Positions 14,097-23,850 are shown, counted from the first letter of the stretch. The stretch: 26,619 bases of DNA from Pseudomonadota bacterium (GCA_027622495.1 JAQBYL010000007.1:1-26619), one strand, 5' to 3'. Program-made: numbers and translations. Notes: a model not told the origin generated them from the letters alone.

Positions 14097-16585
14097 GAGC
14101 TGCTCTGGTGATCCGCCTTGCGCGACGCGACTGGCGCTCGGGTGAACTCGGCCTTCTGCTGGCAGCGTTGCTTGTTGCCGTGGGGACTGTCACCGCGATC
14201 AGTCTTTTCGTTGATCGTCTGCAACAGGCGCTGTTGCTCGAATCGGCTAATTTTCTGGCAGCGGATCGCTACATCGGAAGCTCCATGCCAATCCCGCAGG
14301 CTTTTCGCGACGAGGCACGCGCGCTGGGTCTTGAGATGACAGATACCATGGTGTTTCCGTCTATGGTGTTTGCTGGTGAAAGCCGCAACGACCTGGTGAG
14401 TGTCAAGGCAGTTGCACCCGGGTATCCGCTGCGTGGAACCGTCAGATCCTCCATGGTGCCGTTCTCCCGCGGGGAGGTTACCACCGACATCCCGGCACCC
14501 GGTGAAGTATGGCTCGATTCACGGTTGTTTCCGTCGTTGAGCATTGCGCTGGGTCAGCAGATCGAAGTTGGCATGGCCAGGCTCAGGGTAACGCGCGTTG
14601 TGACCTCCGAACCGGATCGCGGTGGCAGCTTTTTTGATCTGGGCCCGCGCCTCATGATGAATATTGCCGATGTGCCCGCCACAGAGGTGGTTCAACCCGG
14701 CAGCCGGATCGGCTATCGGCTTCTGCTTCGGGGTGACGCGGATAGTCTGGAGGCCCTTCAAGAAGATCTGCCTTTAAAGCCCAACTTCAGCTGGGTAGGG
14801 GTCAAGGACAGCAGCCCCAGAATCGGGTCTGCGCTGGATCGTGCCGAGAGTTTTCTGTTGCTGGGTGGTCTGCTCGGTGTGCTGCTTGCAGGGGTTGCGG
14901 TTGCCTTGTCAGCCCATCGCTATGCGCAGCGGCACTACGATCATGTCGGTATTTTAAAGACCCTCGGCGCAACACCGAATCAGGTGCTTGGCGGCTATGT
15001 GTCGATTCTTCTGCTGATTGGTTCGATCGCGGTAACCCTGGGGCTGGTTCTGGGTGTGCTGCTGCATCTGGGGATTGTGGCGCTGCTGTCTTCGCTCATC
15101 CCCATCGAGTTGCCTGCACCAGGCAGCAGGCCTTTTCTGCTCGGTATAACAACCGGTCTGATCTGTGCGCTGGCGTTTGCCATGCCACCGTTGCTGCATC
15201 TCAAAAACGTCTCCCCCATGCGCGTTATCCGTCGCGATCTCGGGGTTGCACCGGTGTCGCAGTGGCTGAGTTATGGCGCCGCCGCTGCGGGCAGTCTGTT
15301 GTTGCTGGTCTGGTACACCGAAAGTATTTTCCTCACCCTGTGGACCCTGCTGGGTGCACTGGTTGTGCTGTTCAGCTTTGGCGGCATGGCGATGTTGCTG
15401 TTACGTGGTGGCAGAGTCGTCGGCATGCAGGCCGGAAGTGGCTGGCGTCTGGCTCTGTCGGCGTTACGTCGCCGGCATCGTGAGAATACCGCGCAGATTC
15501 TGATCTTTGGTCTGGCGATCATGCTTCTGCTGGTTCTGACACTGCTGCGCACATCATTGCTCGAAGAGTGGCGTTCGCAGATGCCGGTGGATGTACCGAA
15601 TCATTTTCTGATGAACGTGCTGCCTGATCAGGTAGATGACGTGCGCGAGATGTTGGCCACCAACACCGAACGCCAGGGCATTCTGTTTCCGATGATCAGC
15701 GGTCGGATAGTTTCTGGGAACGGCTTGGATGGTGATCTTTACCAGAAAGAACTGCGCACCGAACAGGGCCCCGGACCGCGTCTGCGATCGGAGCGGAATC
15801 TGACCTGGTCGGCGGATGTGCCGCAGGATAACAAGGTGGTCACAGGATCCTGGTGGTCGGTTGAAGACGGTCGGTCGCTGGTGTCGCTCGAGGTCGACTA
15901 TGCGCGCGATCTAGGGTTGCAGATCGGTGATGTGCTGGGCTTCAACATCGGTGGCCGCGTGGTGGAGGCAACGGTTGCCAATACCCGCCGACTCGACTGG
16001 GAAAGCCTGCAGCCAAACTTTTTTATCGTGTTCTCGCCGAGTGCTCTGCAGGGCCTTGCGTCCACCTATATGACCAGTTTTTATCTGCCCGCTGAGCGCA
16101 AACAATTCCTCAATACTTTTCTGTCCAGGTTCCCGACGGTAACGGTCATTGAGGTTGATGCGATCATCGCGCAGATTTCCAGCATCATCGACCGGGTCAC
16201 GCAGGCGGTTGAGCTGGTGCTGGGTCTGGTGGTGATCTCAGGCTGTCTGGTTCTGGTTGCCAGCATTCAGGCGAGCCGTGATACCAGGATGGCCGAACAC
16301 GCCCTCATCCGGACACTGGGCGGCACCCGGAAGCTGATCACCAGCAGTCTGGCAGCGGAATTTGCTGTGCTCGGCATGTTTTCAGGCATCGTCGCTGTGG
16401 TGGGTGCGGAGGTGACTGTTGCGCTGTTGCAGACCCAGGTTTTTGACCTGTCGGCGGACATTCATCCATGGTTGTGGCTGCTTGGTCCGTTGGTTGGTGC
16501 AACGCTGGTTCTCACGGTCGGTCTTTTCACAACCCGTCGCCTGGTTTCCACACCGCCGATTCTCGTTTTGAGAGGCGTAACGTGA
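14093..16585 (+). CDS. ybbP: ABC transporter permease YbbP, FtsX/MacB-like
   Basis: This 830-residue inner-membrane protein partners YbbA. A transmembrane helix near residues 19-40 is followed by a long extracytoplasmic domain (about 45-250). Then come a group of helices with the FtsX-type segment HVGILKTLGATPNQVL, several middle helices, a second large periplasmic domain (about 500-680) and a final set of helices with EHALIRTLGGTRKL. Two FtsX modules and about ten helices fit the YbbP architecture. The start ATG at 14093 overlaps the ybbA stop and has GGGGAG upstream. Its stop in turn overlaps the ttcA start (GTGA, 16582-16585). Confidence 0.95.
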   Translation: MRAALVIRLARRDWRSGELGLLLAALLVAVGTVTAISLFVDRLQQALLLESANFLAADRYIGSSMPIPQAFRDEARALGLEMTDTMVFPSMVFAGESRNDLVSVKAVAPGYPLRGTVRSSMVPFSRGEVTTDIPAPGEVWLDSRLFPSLSIALGQQIEVGMARLRVTRVVTSEPDRGGSFFDLGPRLMMNIADVPATEVVQPGSRIGYRLLLRGDADSLEALQEDLPLKPNFSWVGVKDSSPRIGSALDRAESFLLLGGLLGVLLAGVAVALSAHRYAQRHYDHVGILKTLGATPNQVLGGYVSILLLIGSIAVTLGLVLGVLLHLGIVALLSSLIPIELPAPGSRPFLLGITTGLICALAFAMPPLLHLKNVSPMRVIRRDLGVAPVSQWLSYGAAAAGSLLLLVWYTESIFLTLWTLLGALVVLFSFGGMAMLLLRGGRVVGMQAGSGWRLALSALRRRHRENTAQILIFGLAIMLLLVLTLLRTSLLEEWRSQMPVDVPNHFLMNVLPDQVDDVREMLATNTERQGILFPMISGRIVSGNGLDGDLYQKELRTEQGPGPRLRSERNLTWSADVPQDNKVVTGSWWSVEDGRSLVSLEVDYARDLGLQIGDVLGFNIGGRVVEATVANTRRLDWESLQPNFFIVFSPSALQGLASTYMTSFYLPAERKQFLNTFLSRFPTVTVIEVDAIIAQISSIIDRVTQAVELVLGLVVISGCLVLVASIQASRDTRMAEHALIRTLGGTRKLITSSLAAEFAVLGMFSGIVAVVGAEVTVALLQTQVFDLSADIHPWLWLLGPLVGATLVLTVGLFTTRRLVSTPPILVLRGVT

Positions 16586-17424
16586 CGGTGAGTGCCCCGC
16601 AAACGCAGCGCGTAAAAGAAAACAAGCTGGCGAGGAAGCTGCGCCGTTTGACTGGCAGGGCGGTTGTTGACTATCAGATGATCGATGACGGTGATCTGGT
16701 GATGGTCTGCCTGTCGGGCGGCAAAGATTCTTATGTGATGCTGGACATGCTGTTGAGTCTGCAGCGCAATGCACCCATATCGTTCGATCTGATAGCGGTG
16801 AACCTGGATCAGAAACAGCCTGGATTTCCTGAAGCCGTGTTGCCGGACTACCTTGGCAAGCTTGGTGTTGAGTATCAGATCCTCGAACAGGACACCTACA
16901 GTATCGTCAAGAAAACCACGCCTGAGGGGAAAATAACCTGTCCGATCTGCTCACGCCTGCGTCGCGGCATTCTGTATAACCATGCCCATGCGATCGGTGC
17001 TAACAAGATTGCTCTGGGGCATCATCTTGATGATGTTGTCGAGACCCTGTTTCTGAACATGTTTTACGGCGGCAGGCTGAAGTCGATGCCACCCAAGTTG
17101 AAGAGTGATGATGGTCGGAATGTTGTGATTCGACCCCTGTATCACTGCCGGGAAAAAGATCTGGAAGAATACGCGGGTTTGCGCGGTTACCCGATCATTC
17201 CGTGCAATCTGTGTGGTTCACAGGAAAATCTGCAGCGCCAGGTGATCAAACAGATGCTTAAGGGTTGGGACCAGCAGCAACCTGGTGTGGTTGAGACTAT
17301 TGCCCGGAGCATTCAGAACGTTTCGACCAGTCATCTGGGTGATCGGTCGTTGTTCAACTTTGCCGCTTTAAAAGCCAATCCTCAGCTGATGCTGATCCCG
17401 AACGTTGTTGAAATAACCAGTTGA
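16582..17424 (+). CDS. ttcA: tRNA 2-thiocytidine biosynthesis protein TtcA
   Basis: TtcA thiolates cytidine 32 of several tRNAs in an ATP-dependent reaction that uses a [4Fe-4S] cluster. The PP-loop SGGKDS is at residues 45-50. The cysteines of CPIC (120, 123) and of PCNLC (208, 211) fit the cluster and persulfide region of the family. The length of 280 residues is typical. The start is GTG 16582, six bases after AGAGG (16571-16575), and overlaps the ybbP stop; an earlier in-frame extension lies inside ybbP and is not TtcA-like. The tight overlap puts a tRNA-modifying enzyme in the same transcript as an ABC exporter. The gene is convergent with the kinase locus across 26 bp. Confidence 0.96.
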   Translation: MTVSAPQTQRVKENKLARKLRRLTGRAVVDYQMIDDGDLVMVCLSGGKDSYVMLDMLLSLQRNAPISFDLIAVNLDQKQPGFPEAVLPDYLGKLGVEYQILEQDTYSIVKKTTPEGKITCPICSRLRRGILYNHAHAIGANKIALGHHLDDVVETLFLNMFYGGRLKSMPPKLKSDDGRNVVIRPLYHCREKDLEEYAGLRGYPIIPCNLCGSQENLQRQVIKQMLKGWDQQQPGVVETIARSIQNVSTSHLGDRSLFNFAALKANPQLMLIPNVVEITS

Positions 17425-17450
17425 TTGCAGCCAGAATCGAATGGTTCTTT

Positions 17451-17981
17451 TCAGCGGGTCAGGTCGGATGCCCGGAAGCTGATCTCATCTGATGTGAGCG
17501 CGTCTGCTGATTTAAGTACCTCGGTCAAGGCAACCTCAAAGCTTCTGACAAGACTGCGCAAGTTGGTGTGATCACGGTTCACGATGGCAAGCTCTAGAGT
17601 TTTTGATGCTTCCTTCAGGCGTTGTGCGCCGAAGCTGCCGGCTACACCGTGCAGGTTGTGAGCCAGGCGTTCAGCTTCCTCAAACGCTTCAGCGCTCAAG
17701 TGCTCAGAGATCTTGCTTGCGGCGTCGCCGTAATAGCCACCGAAATCGCCCATCAGTTTGATCAGGAGTTTGACGTTACCGTTGTGCCCGCGGATGGCAG
17801 CAGGTAGATCGATGCCCGCAAGCCTATGCAACGTGAGCTTTTCTGTCAGCAGCTGATTCATGTCACCTTCGGGGATGTCTGTCGCGCGCCGTTTGAGATC
17901 ACGTACCGGCCCTTCAGGCAGATGCACGGCCAGTTCAGTCAACAGCTTTTCGAAGTCGATAGGGCTTGGTGATGTAGCCAT
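17451..17981 (-). CDS. HPt phosphotransfer segment, out of frame with the giant kinase
   Basis: This frame carries a histidine phosphotransfer domain: the block LAHNLHGVAGSFGA contains the phospho-accepting His, preceded by a helix and followed by RLKEASKTLELA. Its first residues after the start region (IDFEKLLTELAVHL) are what should follow ITKP at the end of the kinase receiver, so the segment is best read as the last 169 residues of that kinase. The frame changes at a CCC run (17962-17964) that appears to have one base too many. An independent start at ATG 17981 would give 176 residues but has no ribosome site; the frame stays open to 18026. Either a real split gene or a one-base sequence error explains it. 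Confidence 0.8.
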   Translation of the reverse strand: MATSPSPIDFEKLLTELAVHLPEGPVRDLKRRATDIPEGDMNQLLTEKLTLHRLAGIDLPAAIRGHNGNVKLLIKLMGDFGGYYGDAASKISEHLSAEAFEEAERLAHNLHGVAGSFGAQRLKEASKTLELAIVNRDHTNLRSLVRSFEVALTEVLKSADALTSDEISFRASDLTR

Positions 17982-20900
17982 TGCATCCGGCATCCAGGGC
18001 CGCCGACTGGCGTTGTGCCAGGGCATCTGCCGATACGGCGATGATCGGCAGCGTCAGGCCGTGTTCTCGAAGCGATCTGGTTGCTTCCAGACCGTCGAGC
18101 TCGGGCATGTGTATGTCCATCAGGATGGCATCGTATTCATGCTCGGTTGCCATCTCGATGGCCTGCCTGCCGGTTTCGGCGATATCGGCGGTCGCACCTG
18201 CCCGCTTGAGAAATTCCAGTGCCAGCTGCTGGTTGATCGGGTTGTCTTCCGCCACCAGTATGTGGCGGTCGAGTAACAGGCTGGCAGACGCCTGCCTCGA
18301 TCTCTTGCGATCGGGAAGTTCGATTTTGCCGCTCGCCCTGCCGAACTGGCAGGTAAAAGTGAAGCAACTGCCCTCATCGGGTGTGGAATTGACCCAGATG
18401 TCTCCACCCATGACTTCAACAAGACTCTTGCAGATGGTCAGACCCAGACCGGTTCCGCCATAGCGCCGGGTTGTGGATGTTTCTGCCTGCTCGAAAGATT
18501 CGAACAGGCGCTGCTGTTCGGCGGGCTCAATGCCGATCCCGGTATCGGTGACGCTGATCTGCATGTTCAGCGATTCCGCACTGACCGCAATGACTTCGGC
18601 GGTCAGTCTGATTTCTCCTGCTTCGGTGAACTTGATCGCGTTCCCCACCAGGTTCACCAGCACCTGCTGCAGGCGCAGAGGATCGCCGATGATGACACCG
18701 TCGTTGGAAAAAACTTCGTGTGAGGCAGTCAGATTCTCAAAGACAAAGCGAATACCCTTTTTCAGCAGATCGGTGCGGAACAGGCGTTGTACCTCTGCGA
18801 AACAGTCGTCCAGTTTGAATGGCTTCTGCTCCAGGGTGAGCTTGCCGGCTTCGATTTTGGAGAAGTCCAGGATGTCGCTCACCAGATTGAGCAGATTGAC
18901 CGCCGCGTTACTGATCGATGTCAGATACTCGTGCTGGCGTCGGTCGAGTTCGGTTTCCAGTGCCAGGCGTGAAAAACCCACGATTGCGTTCATGGGTGTG
19001 CGTATTTCGTGGCTCATGTTGGCCAGGAACTGGCTTTTTGCCTGGGTGGCCGCTTCTGCGATCTGTCTGTGTTTGTCGGCTTGTTCGTGCTCAATCCGTT
19101 CGGATATGTCGATCAGCGAACCGTCTATATAGTCGCCGTGTTCAGCGTCGGTGGTGAGCCTTGCGGTGAGCGCCATCCAGAATGTCTGGCCTTCGTTGGT
19201 GACCCCTTGCGCTTCGAAACCGTTCACAAGACGGCGTTCTTCCAGTTGCGATATGAAACGACGAGCTTCTTCGCGCTTGAGAAAGATCCGGTCGAGCAGG
19301 TCGTGATATTCGTCGAGCAGTTCCGAGGTGGTGTCAAAACCCAGAATTCTCGCGCAGGTTGGATTGGCACTCAGAAGCGCGCCTTCTGCATCGATTCTGA
19401 ATAACCCCTCAATGGCGTTGTCGTACAGGGCGCGGTATTCATCTCTGGTGGACTGAAGATCTGCGTACAGGCGGGCATTTTCGATCGAAATAGCGGCCTG
19501 AGACGCAAGCAGGGCAAGCACCTCAATCCGTTGTGCGGTGAAGACCCCGGTCAGCCACCGGTGTTCCACATAGAGTATGCCGGTGATGTTGCCGCGGTGA
19601 ATAATCGGCAGGCACAGAACCGACAGCGGTTGCAGACGTTTAACGTAAGGATCCTGGGTAAACACGTCTTCAACAGTTGCGTCGGCAAGGGCCAGCGGCG
19701 CCTTGGTGCGGGCGACAAACTGCACGATGCTGACTGGAACTTCATCGGTTATGAGCAATGGTTCGGGAGGTGACAGCCTGCGTGTCGGACCGCTGTGGAC
19801 CGAAGACACGGCTTCTACATACAGATCATTGATGCTGGTGCCGTCGGTTGCGGGGGTTGCAAGCATCATGCAGGCTTTTTGAGCACCTGCGTGTTCCAGA
19901 ACCAGGCGCAGCAGTTTGGCTAACACCTGATCGAGCAGGATTTCGCCAGAGATAGTCTGTGCTGCCTTCAGAACCGTATTGGTATCGAGTATCCGTTCGT
20001 TGAACTCAGCACTTTCGAATGTGTGACTTACGGTGTGGTAGTCACGCACGGCCATGTCGACGCCTACGCGCAGGTTGTGGCCTTGCGGGCTCAGGCTGCC
20101 CAGCAGTTCATGAAAGTCGCGTTCGACGTGCGCGGCTTTAGCCATGGCGCCCCAGCGGATGTAGGCCTGGTGTGCGTTCCGCGCGTACAGTTTGGCAAAA
20201 TCAACGCGCATGCCTTCATCGCAGTGGCGTGCCGCCAGTTCATAGGCCAGGCCTTCATCGTGTGCGCCGCCATGATGGCGGGCAACGTCTGCGGCCTGAC
20301 CGTACAGGTCCAGGGCACCGGTGCTGTTCCCTCTGTGCCATTCGAGTTCCGCTTTCAGCGTCAGCAGTTTGGCTTCGACAAACTCAGCACCTTGATCGAG
20401 CCACGCCTGAAGCAAGGCAAGGTTACGCCTGGCGATGGTGCGGCCCGCAGACTTGTTAACACGCAGTTCAATCAGCGCTTCCAGAAAAGTCAGCAGAATG
20501 AGGAGCGGTGAACTCCGAAGCCCTGCTGAATATTTGCGGGCAAGGTTGAGGACCTGTTCGGTACCGTGAAAATCCTGAAACAGAACAGCGTAGTACAGGC
20601 GAAATACGTAGATGCAGGCATGGGCAACCATGTCCTGACTGCTGGATATGCCCTGGCGATGATTGACCTGGCTGTCTTCGTTCACAGCCTGGCCCTGCAG
20701 ACTGCCAACGATCTGACTGATGAAGGTGGCAGTGTTCATCGCGGTGATCTGAGTCTGCGCCCAGGGTTTGTTGATCTGGTTATTGAGTTCCCGGTTCAGC
20801 GAGCCGAGCTCCATGCCGCGCAGCATTGCGTTGATTGCGTAAAAGGCTGTTGCCGACGCAGCAAACTCGTAGTCCTGCTTATCTTCACTGCGTTCGATGT

Positions 20901-23730
20901 TGTATTGCAGCGAGCCCAGTGTCTGGTCGAGAGAGGTAGTCCATGGATCCACCAGACCGTTCAGCAGGGTGATTGCACGGATCGAAAAAAAGCTTCCAGA
21001 AAACTGTTCTGCCAGGCTGCGCGCAGTTGTCGCGTACTCGGCAGCGAGCCGGGGCTGGTTGGATGCGATAGTGGTCACAGAGCGGGCTGCATAAGCGAAA
21101 GCGACTTCGCTGGAAAAGCCGCGCGAGGCCGCCTTGTTGATCACGTCATCGGCATAGGGTGTCAGGTCATCGAGACCCATGTGATAGCCGATGTGGATCA
21201 GATAACCGAGCAGCCGGAACCCCTGCTGGGTGCGCGGATCTTCCAGTGCCGGGACCGGTATATTCAGAGCCGTTTGAGGCAGACCGAGCCATTTCGCAAT
21301 GCCTGAAGGCAGCACCTTCAATATCTTGCTCAATGGTTTCTCGATTCGGTAGCCGAGCTGTTCAAGACCTGCGGTTGCCAGAGATCGGGCCTGTGGGAGA
21401 TCGTTTTTGACGATTGCCGCGCGGACCTTGATTTCCTGCAGGTCGCTGGTCACGACCGTTGTGGTCGCAACCACCCGATCGAGTTCGTCAAAGTCATTAC
21501 ACTGAAAAGCCGCTTCTGCCGCAGTCTGGTTCAGCTCCACGGCGAGCGGTTCCTGCGACAGGTAAGGGAGCATCAGAAGACCCGCCCGGCAGTATCGGTA
21601 ACCGCGCTGAAATTCTCGCTGGTTCAGCGCTTCGCGCGCTGCAAGAAGGTTCGCGTGGGCAGTCTGCTCGCGCAAAGCGGCGTCGGTTTCAAAGGGGGTT
21701 GTTGCGGCGTTCAGATGATCTGCGATCGTCAGTGCAGCGGCAGGCTGGTTGTGGTCGGTGACCATCTGCAAACTTGCGAAACTTTGATGGTGTTTCTTAC
21801 GATCTTCAAATGGCATGTCGCTGTAAAGCGTTGCCCGGATGCGCGGGTGGGTGAACTGATACTGGGCCCGTCCGGTGATCATGATCATGCCTTTCGACAC
21901 AGCCGGGCGAAGCAGCGGTGCCAGTTCCTGGCGGGTACCGGCGACGGCTTTGAGGGTCGCAATGTCGAAGCAGTCATCAACACAGGCGGCAATCTGCAGC
22001 AGGTCGCGTGTTGCCGCGGGGAGGCTCTTCAACTCTTCGAGTATGTGAACCTGTGAATTGCTGCTGAAGTAAAACGATCGCACCTGATCCATATGCCAGG
22101 CCCAGCCGGCCAGGATCGTATCGTAATAAATAACGCCTTCGCTGTGCAGATTGAATATGAGTTGCAGCAGATGCGCGGGGGTGCCGTCGGTTTTTCCGTG
22201 CAGTTCACTGGCAAGTTCACGGACTTTCGCCTCGCTTACGCCAAGCATGTCCGCCAGCAGGCTGCGGATGCTTGCTTTGCTCAAGCCCGAAAGTTCCACT
22301 GCCTCTGTTTTGGTGGCGATCCGCGGGTGCGCAAGGGTAGCCATCGCTGCTCGCGGACTGGTCATCACCGTCAGGGTGTGGCGTTGGTCGATGGTGGCAT
22401 CGACCAGTGCGGCGACAATTTCCTGTGGGGATTGTTCGATGTTTTCGATTGCAAGGCACAGCGAGCAGGGCTTCAGCAGGTCCAGCAGTTCGCGCAGACC
22501 GCGGCTTATGCTGCCCACCCCGGCGGCGGGGTCGGTGATCAGCGCGAGTTCAGGGATGTCGGCGAACAGGGCGGTGATATTGGGTGATCGGTTCTCGCTC
22601 AAACGTTGAATGAAGTCGATGCTCTCATCGGTGGTCCGTGACAGCGCCTGGCGGATGATCAGGCTTAGAAGCTCGATTAAAACCTGATCAAGCGATTCGG
22701 AGTAGCGACTGGTGATGTGTGCAGTCAACATGCCGCTTTCATCCGCTGCGCGGACGATCTGGCTTAAGGTCGAAGACTTGCCCATGCCAGTGGGACCCGA
22801 CAGATGCAGGAAAAGACTCTCACCACCGTTGACCCGTTCGATAAAATCGTCAGCAAGCGTGAGGGTCGTGTCACGCCCGTAGAGTTTTTTCGGCAGAGAC
22901 AGCTGGCCAACCGTATCGGTTCGCCCGAGCAGGAACTGGCCTTCATCGCCATGCAGCTGACCTTCGCTCAGGTCGTCCTGCACGCTCACCGCGCTCTGGT
23001 AGCGGTCTTCGGGCCGTTTGGAAAGCAGTTTCAGAACCAGCGCAGACAGCCACAACGGCACGTCAGCGTTGACTTCGTTCAATGGAACCGGCTCGCTGCT
23101 GATCTGTGCGTGGATCAGTTCCAGTGGATCGTCCATGTCAAACGGGGGTCGACCGCTGAAGAGCTCATAGTAGGTTGCCCCCAGGGCATACAGGTCGGTT
23201 CGGTAGTCCACAACCCGATTGACCCGGCCGGTCTGTTCCGGCGACAGGTAAGGCAATGTGCCGGTCAGGCTGGTGGTGTGCTCTTTTTCGGGATACTCGC
23301 GCGGTATCAGCGTGGCCAGACCGAAATCGATGATGCGCACACTCAAGGGATCGCGTGTCAGCACGATGTTTGCAGGGTTCAGATCGCGGTGGATCACCCC
23401 TTCGTCGTGGATCGTCTGAACAGCGTGGGCGATCAGGGTCGCGATCTGAAGCCGTTCGTCGAAGTCCAGTGCCTGCTCGCGGATGGAGTCTTTGAGCGCG
23501 CGACCACCGATGTCTTCAAAGGTGATGCGGTTGGTCTGTGGGTCGTAGTCGATGGCGCGGCAGATGCAGTCGGTGGTCAGCGACTGATTGATCGCGAATT
23601 CATGGTGATAGCGGGCAATCGCCGTTGGGGTCTGTGCCTCGGCTTTGAGGGTTTTGGTGATCACAGACCCACCTTCGGTTGGCTTGCGCTCAACCAGGGT
23701 GCAAAGGCTGTCGTAGATGGTTTGGCCCAC
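17935..23730 (-). CDS. Giant Ser/Thr kinase-ATPase-TPR-GAF-PAS hybrid histidine kinase
   Basis: The 1,931-residue product has no membrane segment and is likely cytoplasmic. Domains in order: a Hanks-type Ser/Thr kinase (1-255; Lys26, HRDLNPAN with Asp116, DFG at 135-137, GTLPYLSPEQ); a P-loop ATPase of the signal-transduction type (about 280-620; Walker A GPTGMGKSS 312-320); a helical repeat region (about 680-1240); GAF (about 1265-1420); PAS (about 1425-1545); HisKA with His1574 in MSHEIRTPMN; HATPase (N-box Asn1697, DTGIGI, GGTGLGL); and a receiver (Asp1872, Lys1922). This matches the so-called trifunctional kinase family known from cyanobacteria and others. The start is GTG 23730 with a weak ribosome site. 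The frame ends in an unnatural tail (YRLRKAVD) after ITKP because of a frameshift; the HPt domain continues in the next frame. Confidence 0.93.
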   Translation of the reverse strand: MGQTIYDSLCTLVERKPTEGGSVITKTLKAEAQTPTAIARYHHEFAINQSLTTDCICRAIDYDPQTNRITFEDIGGRALKDSIREQALDFDERLQIATLIAHAVQTIHDEGVIHRDLNPANIVLTRDPLSVRIIDFGLATLIPREYPEKEHTTSLTGTLPYLSPEQTGRVNRVVDYRTDLYALGATYYELFSGRPPFDMDDPLELIHAQISSEPVPLNEVNADVPLWLSALVLKLLSKRPEDRYQSAVSVQDDLSEGQLHGDEGQFLLGRTDTVGQLSLPKKLYGRDTTLTLADDFIERVNGGESLFLHLSGPTGMGKSSTLSQIVRAADESGMLTAHITSRYSESLDQVLIELLSLIIRQALSRTTDESIDFIQRLSENRSPNITALFADIPELALITDPAAGVGSISRGLRELLDLLKPCSLCLAIENIEQSPQEIVAALVDATIDQRHTLTVMTSPRAAMATLAHPRIATKTEAVELSGLSKASIRSLLADMLGVSEAKVRELASELHGKTDGTPAHLLQLIFNLHSEGVIYYDTILAGWAWHMDQVRSFYFSSNSQVHILEELKSLPAATRDLLQIAACVDDCFDIATLKAVAGTRQELAPLLRPAVSKGMIMITGRAQYQFTHPRIRATLYSDMPFEDRKKHHQSFASLQMVTDHNQPAAALTIADHLNAATTPFETDAALREQTAHANLLAAREALNQREFQRGYRYCRAGLLMLPYLSQEPLAVELNQTAAEAAFQCNDFDELDRVVATTTVVTSDLQEIKVRAAIVKNDLPQARSLATAGLEQLGYRIEKPLSKILKVLPSGIAKWLGLPQTALNIPVPALEDPRTQQGFRLLGYLIHIGYHMGLDDLTPYADDVINKAASRGFSSEVAFAYAARSVTTIASNQPRLAAEYATTARSLAEQFSGSFFSIRAITLLNGLVDPWTTSLDQTLGSLQYNIERSEDKQDYEFAASATAFYAINAMLRGMELGSLNRELNNQINKPWAQTQITAMNTATFISQIVGSLQGQAVNEDSQVNHRQGISSSQDMVAHACIYVFRLYYAVLFQDFHGTEQVLNLARKYSAGLRSSPLLILLTFLEALIELRVNKSAGRTIARRNLALLQAWLDQGAEFVEAKLLTLKAELEWHRGNSTGALDLYGQAADVARHHGGAHDEGLAYELAARHCDEGMRVDFAKLYARNAHQAYIRWGAMAKAAHVERDFHELLGSLSPQGHNLRVGVDMAVRDYHTVSHTFESAEFNERILDTNTVLKAAQTISGEILLDQVLAKLLRLVLEHAGAQKACMMLATPATDGTSINDLYVEAVSSVHSGPTRRLSPPEPLLITDEVPVSIVQFVARTKAPLALADATVEDVFTQDPYVKRLQPLSVLCLPIIHRGNITGILYVEHRWLTGVFTAQRIEVLALLASQAAISIENARLYADLQSTRDEYRALYDNAIEGLFRIDAEGALLSANPTCARILGFDTTSELLDEYHDLLDRIFLKREEARRFISQLEERRLVNGFEAQGVTNEGQTFWMALTARLTTDAEHGDYIDGSLIDISERIEHEQADKHRQIAEAATQAKSQFLANMSHEIRTPMNAIVGFSRLALETELDRRQHEYLTSISNAAVNLLNLVSDILDFSKIEAGKLTLEQKPFKLDDCFAEVQRLFRTDLLKKGIRFVFENLTASHEVFSNDGVIIGDPLRLQQVLVNLVGNAIKFTEAGEIRLTAEVIAVSAESLNMQISVTDTGIGIEPAEQQRLFESFEQAETSTTRRYGGTGLGLTICKSLVEVMGGDIWVNSTPDEGSCFTFTCQFGRASGKIELPDRKRSRQASASLLLDRHILVAEDNPINQQLALEFLKRAGATADIAETGRQAIEMATEHEYDAILMDIHMPELDGLEATRSLREHGLTLPIIAVSADALAQRQSAALDAGCNGYITKPYRLRKAVD

Positions 23731-23751
23731 GGCTACTTTCGTTATTTTAAG

Positions 23752-23777
23752 GCCCGTTATGTTACGTGCCCGTTATG
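23752..23777. repeat. direct repeat GCCCGTTATG upstream of the giant kinase
   Basis: The 10-mer occurs at 23752-23761 and 23768-23777, 16 bp apart, directly before the kinase start at 23730. With the adjacent 14-bp tandem repeat, which also carries a CGGG/CCCG core, it forms a compact block between the response regulator and kinase genes. It may be regulatory, but no known operator was recognised. Confidence 0.5.
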
Positions 23778-23798
23778 GTAAATGCCGCCTGCTTCTGT

Positions 23799-23826
23799 CA
23801 GCTGCAAACGGGCAGCTGCAAACGGG
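23799..23826. repeat. perfect tandem repeat CAGCTGCAAACGGG x2
   Basis: Two identical 14-bp units abut exactly (23799-23812 and 23813-23826) in the 120-bp gap between the response regulator and the kinase. Each contains the palindrome CAGCTG. Possible roles are a regulator binding site or a simple duplication. Confidence 0.75.
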
Positions 23827-23850
23827 ACGGCCAGGCAACGACTCCGGCGA

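Noticed and set aside
20566..21306. 246-residue plus-strand open frame
   Set aside because: It is antisense to the helical repeat region of the giant kinase and has no recognisable motif or ribosome site.
22804..23781. 325-residue plus-strand open frame
   Set aside because: It is antisense to the Ser/Thr kinase and ATPase domains, which have intact catalytic motifs; it looks like a composition-driven shadow.
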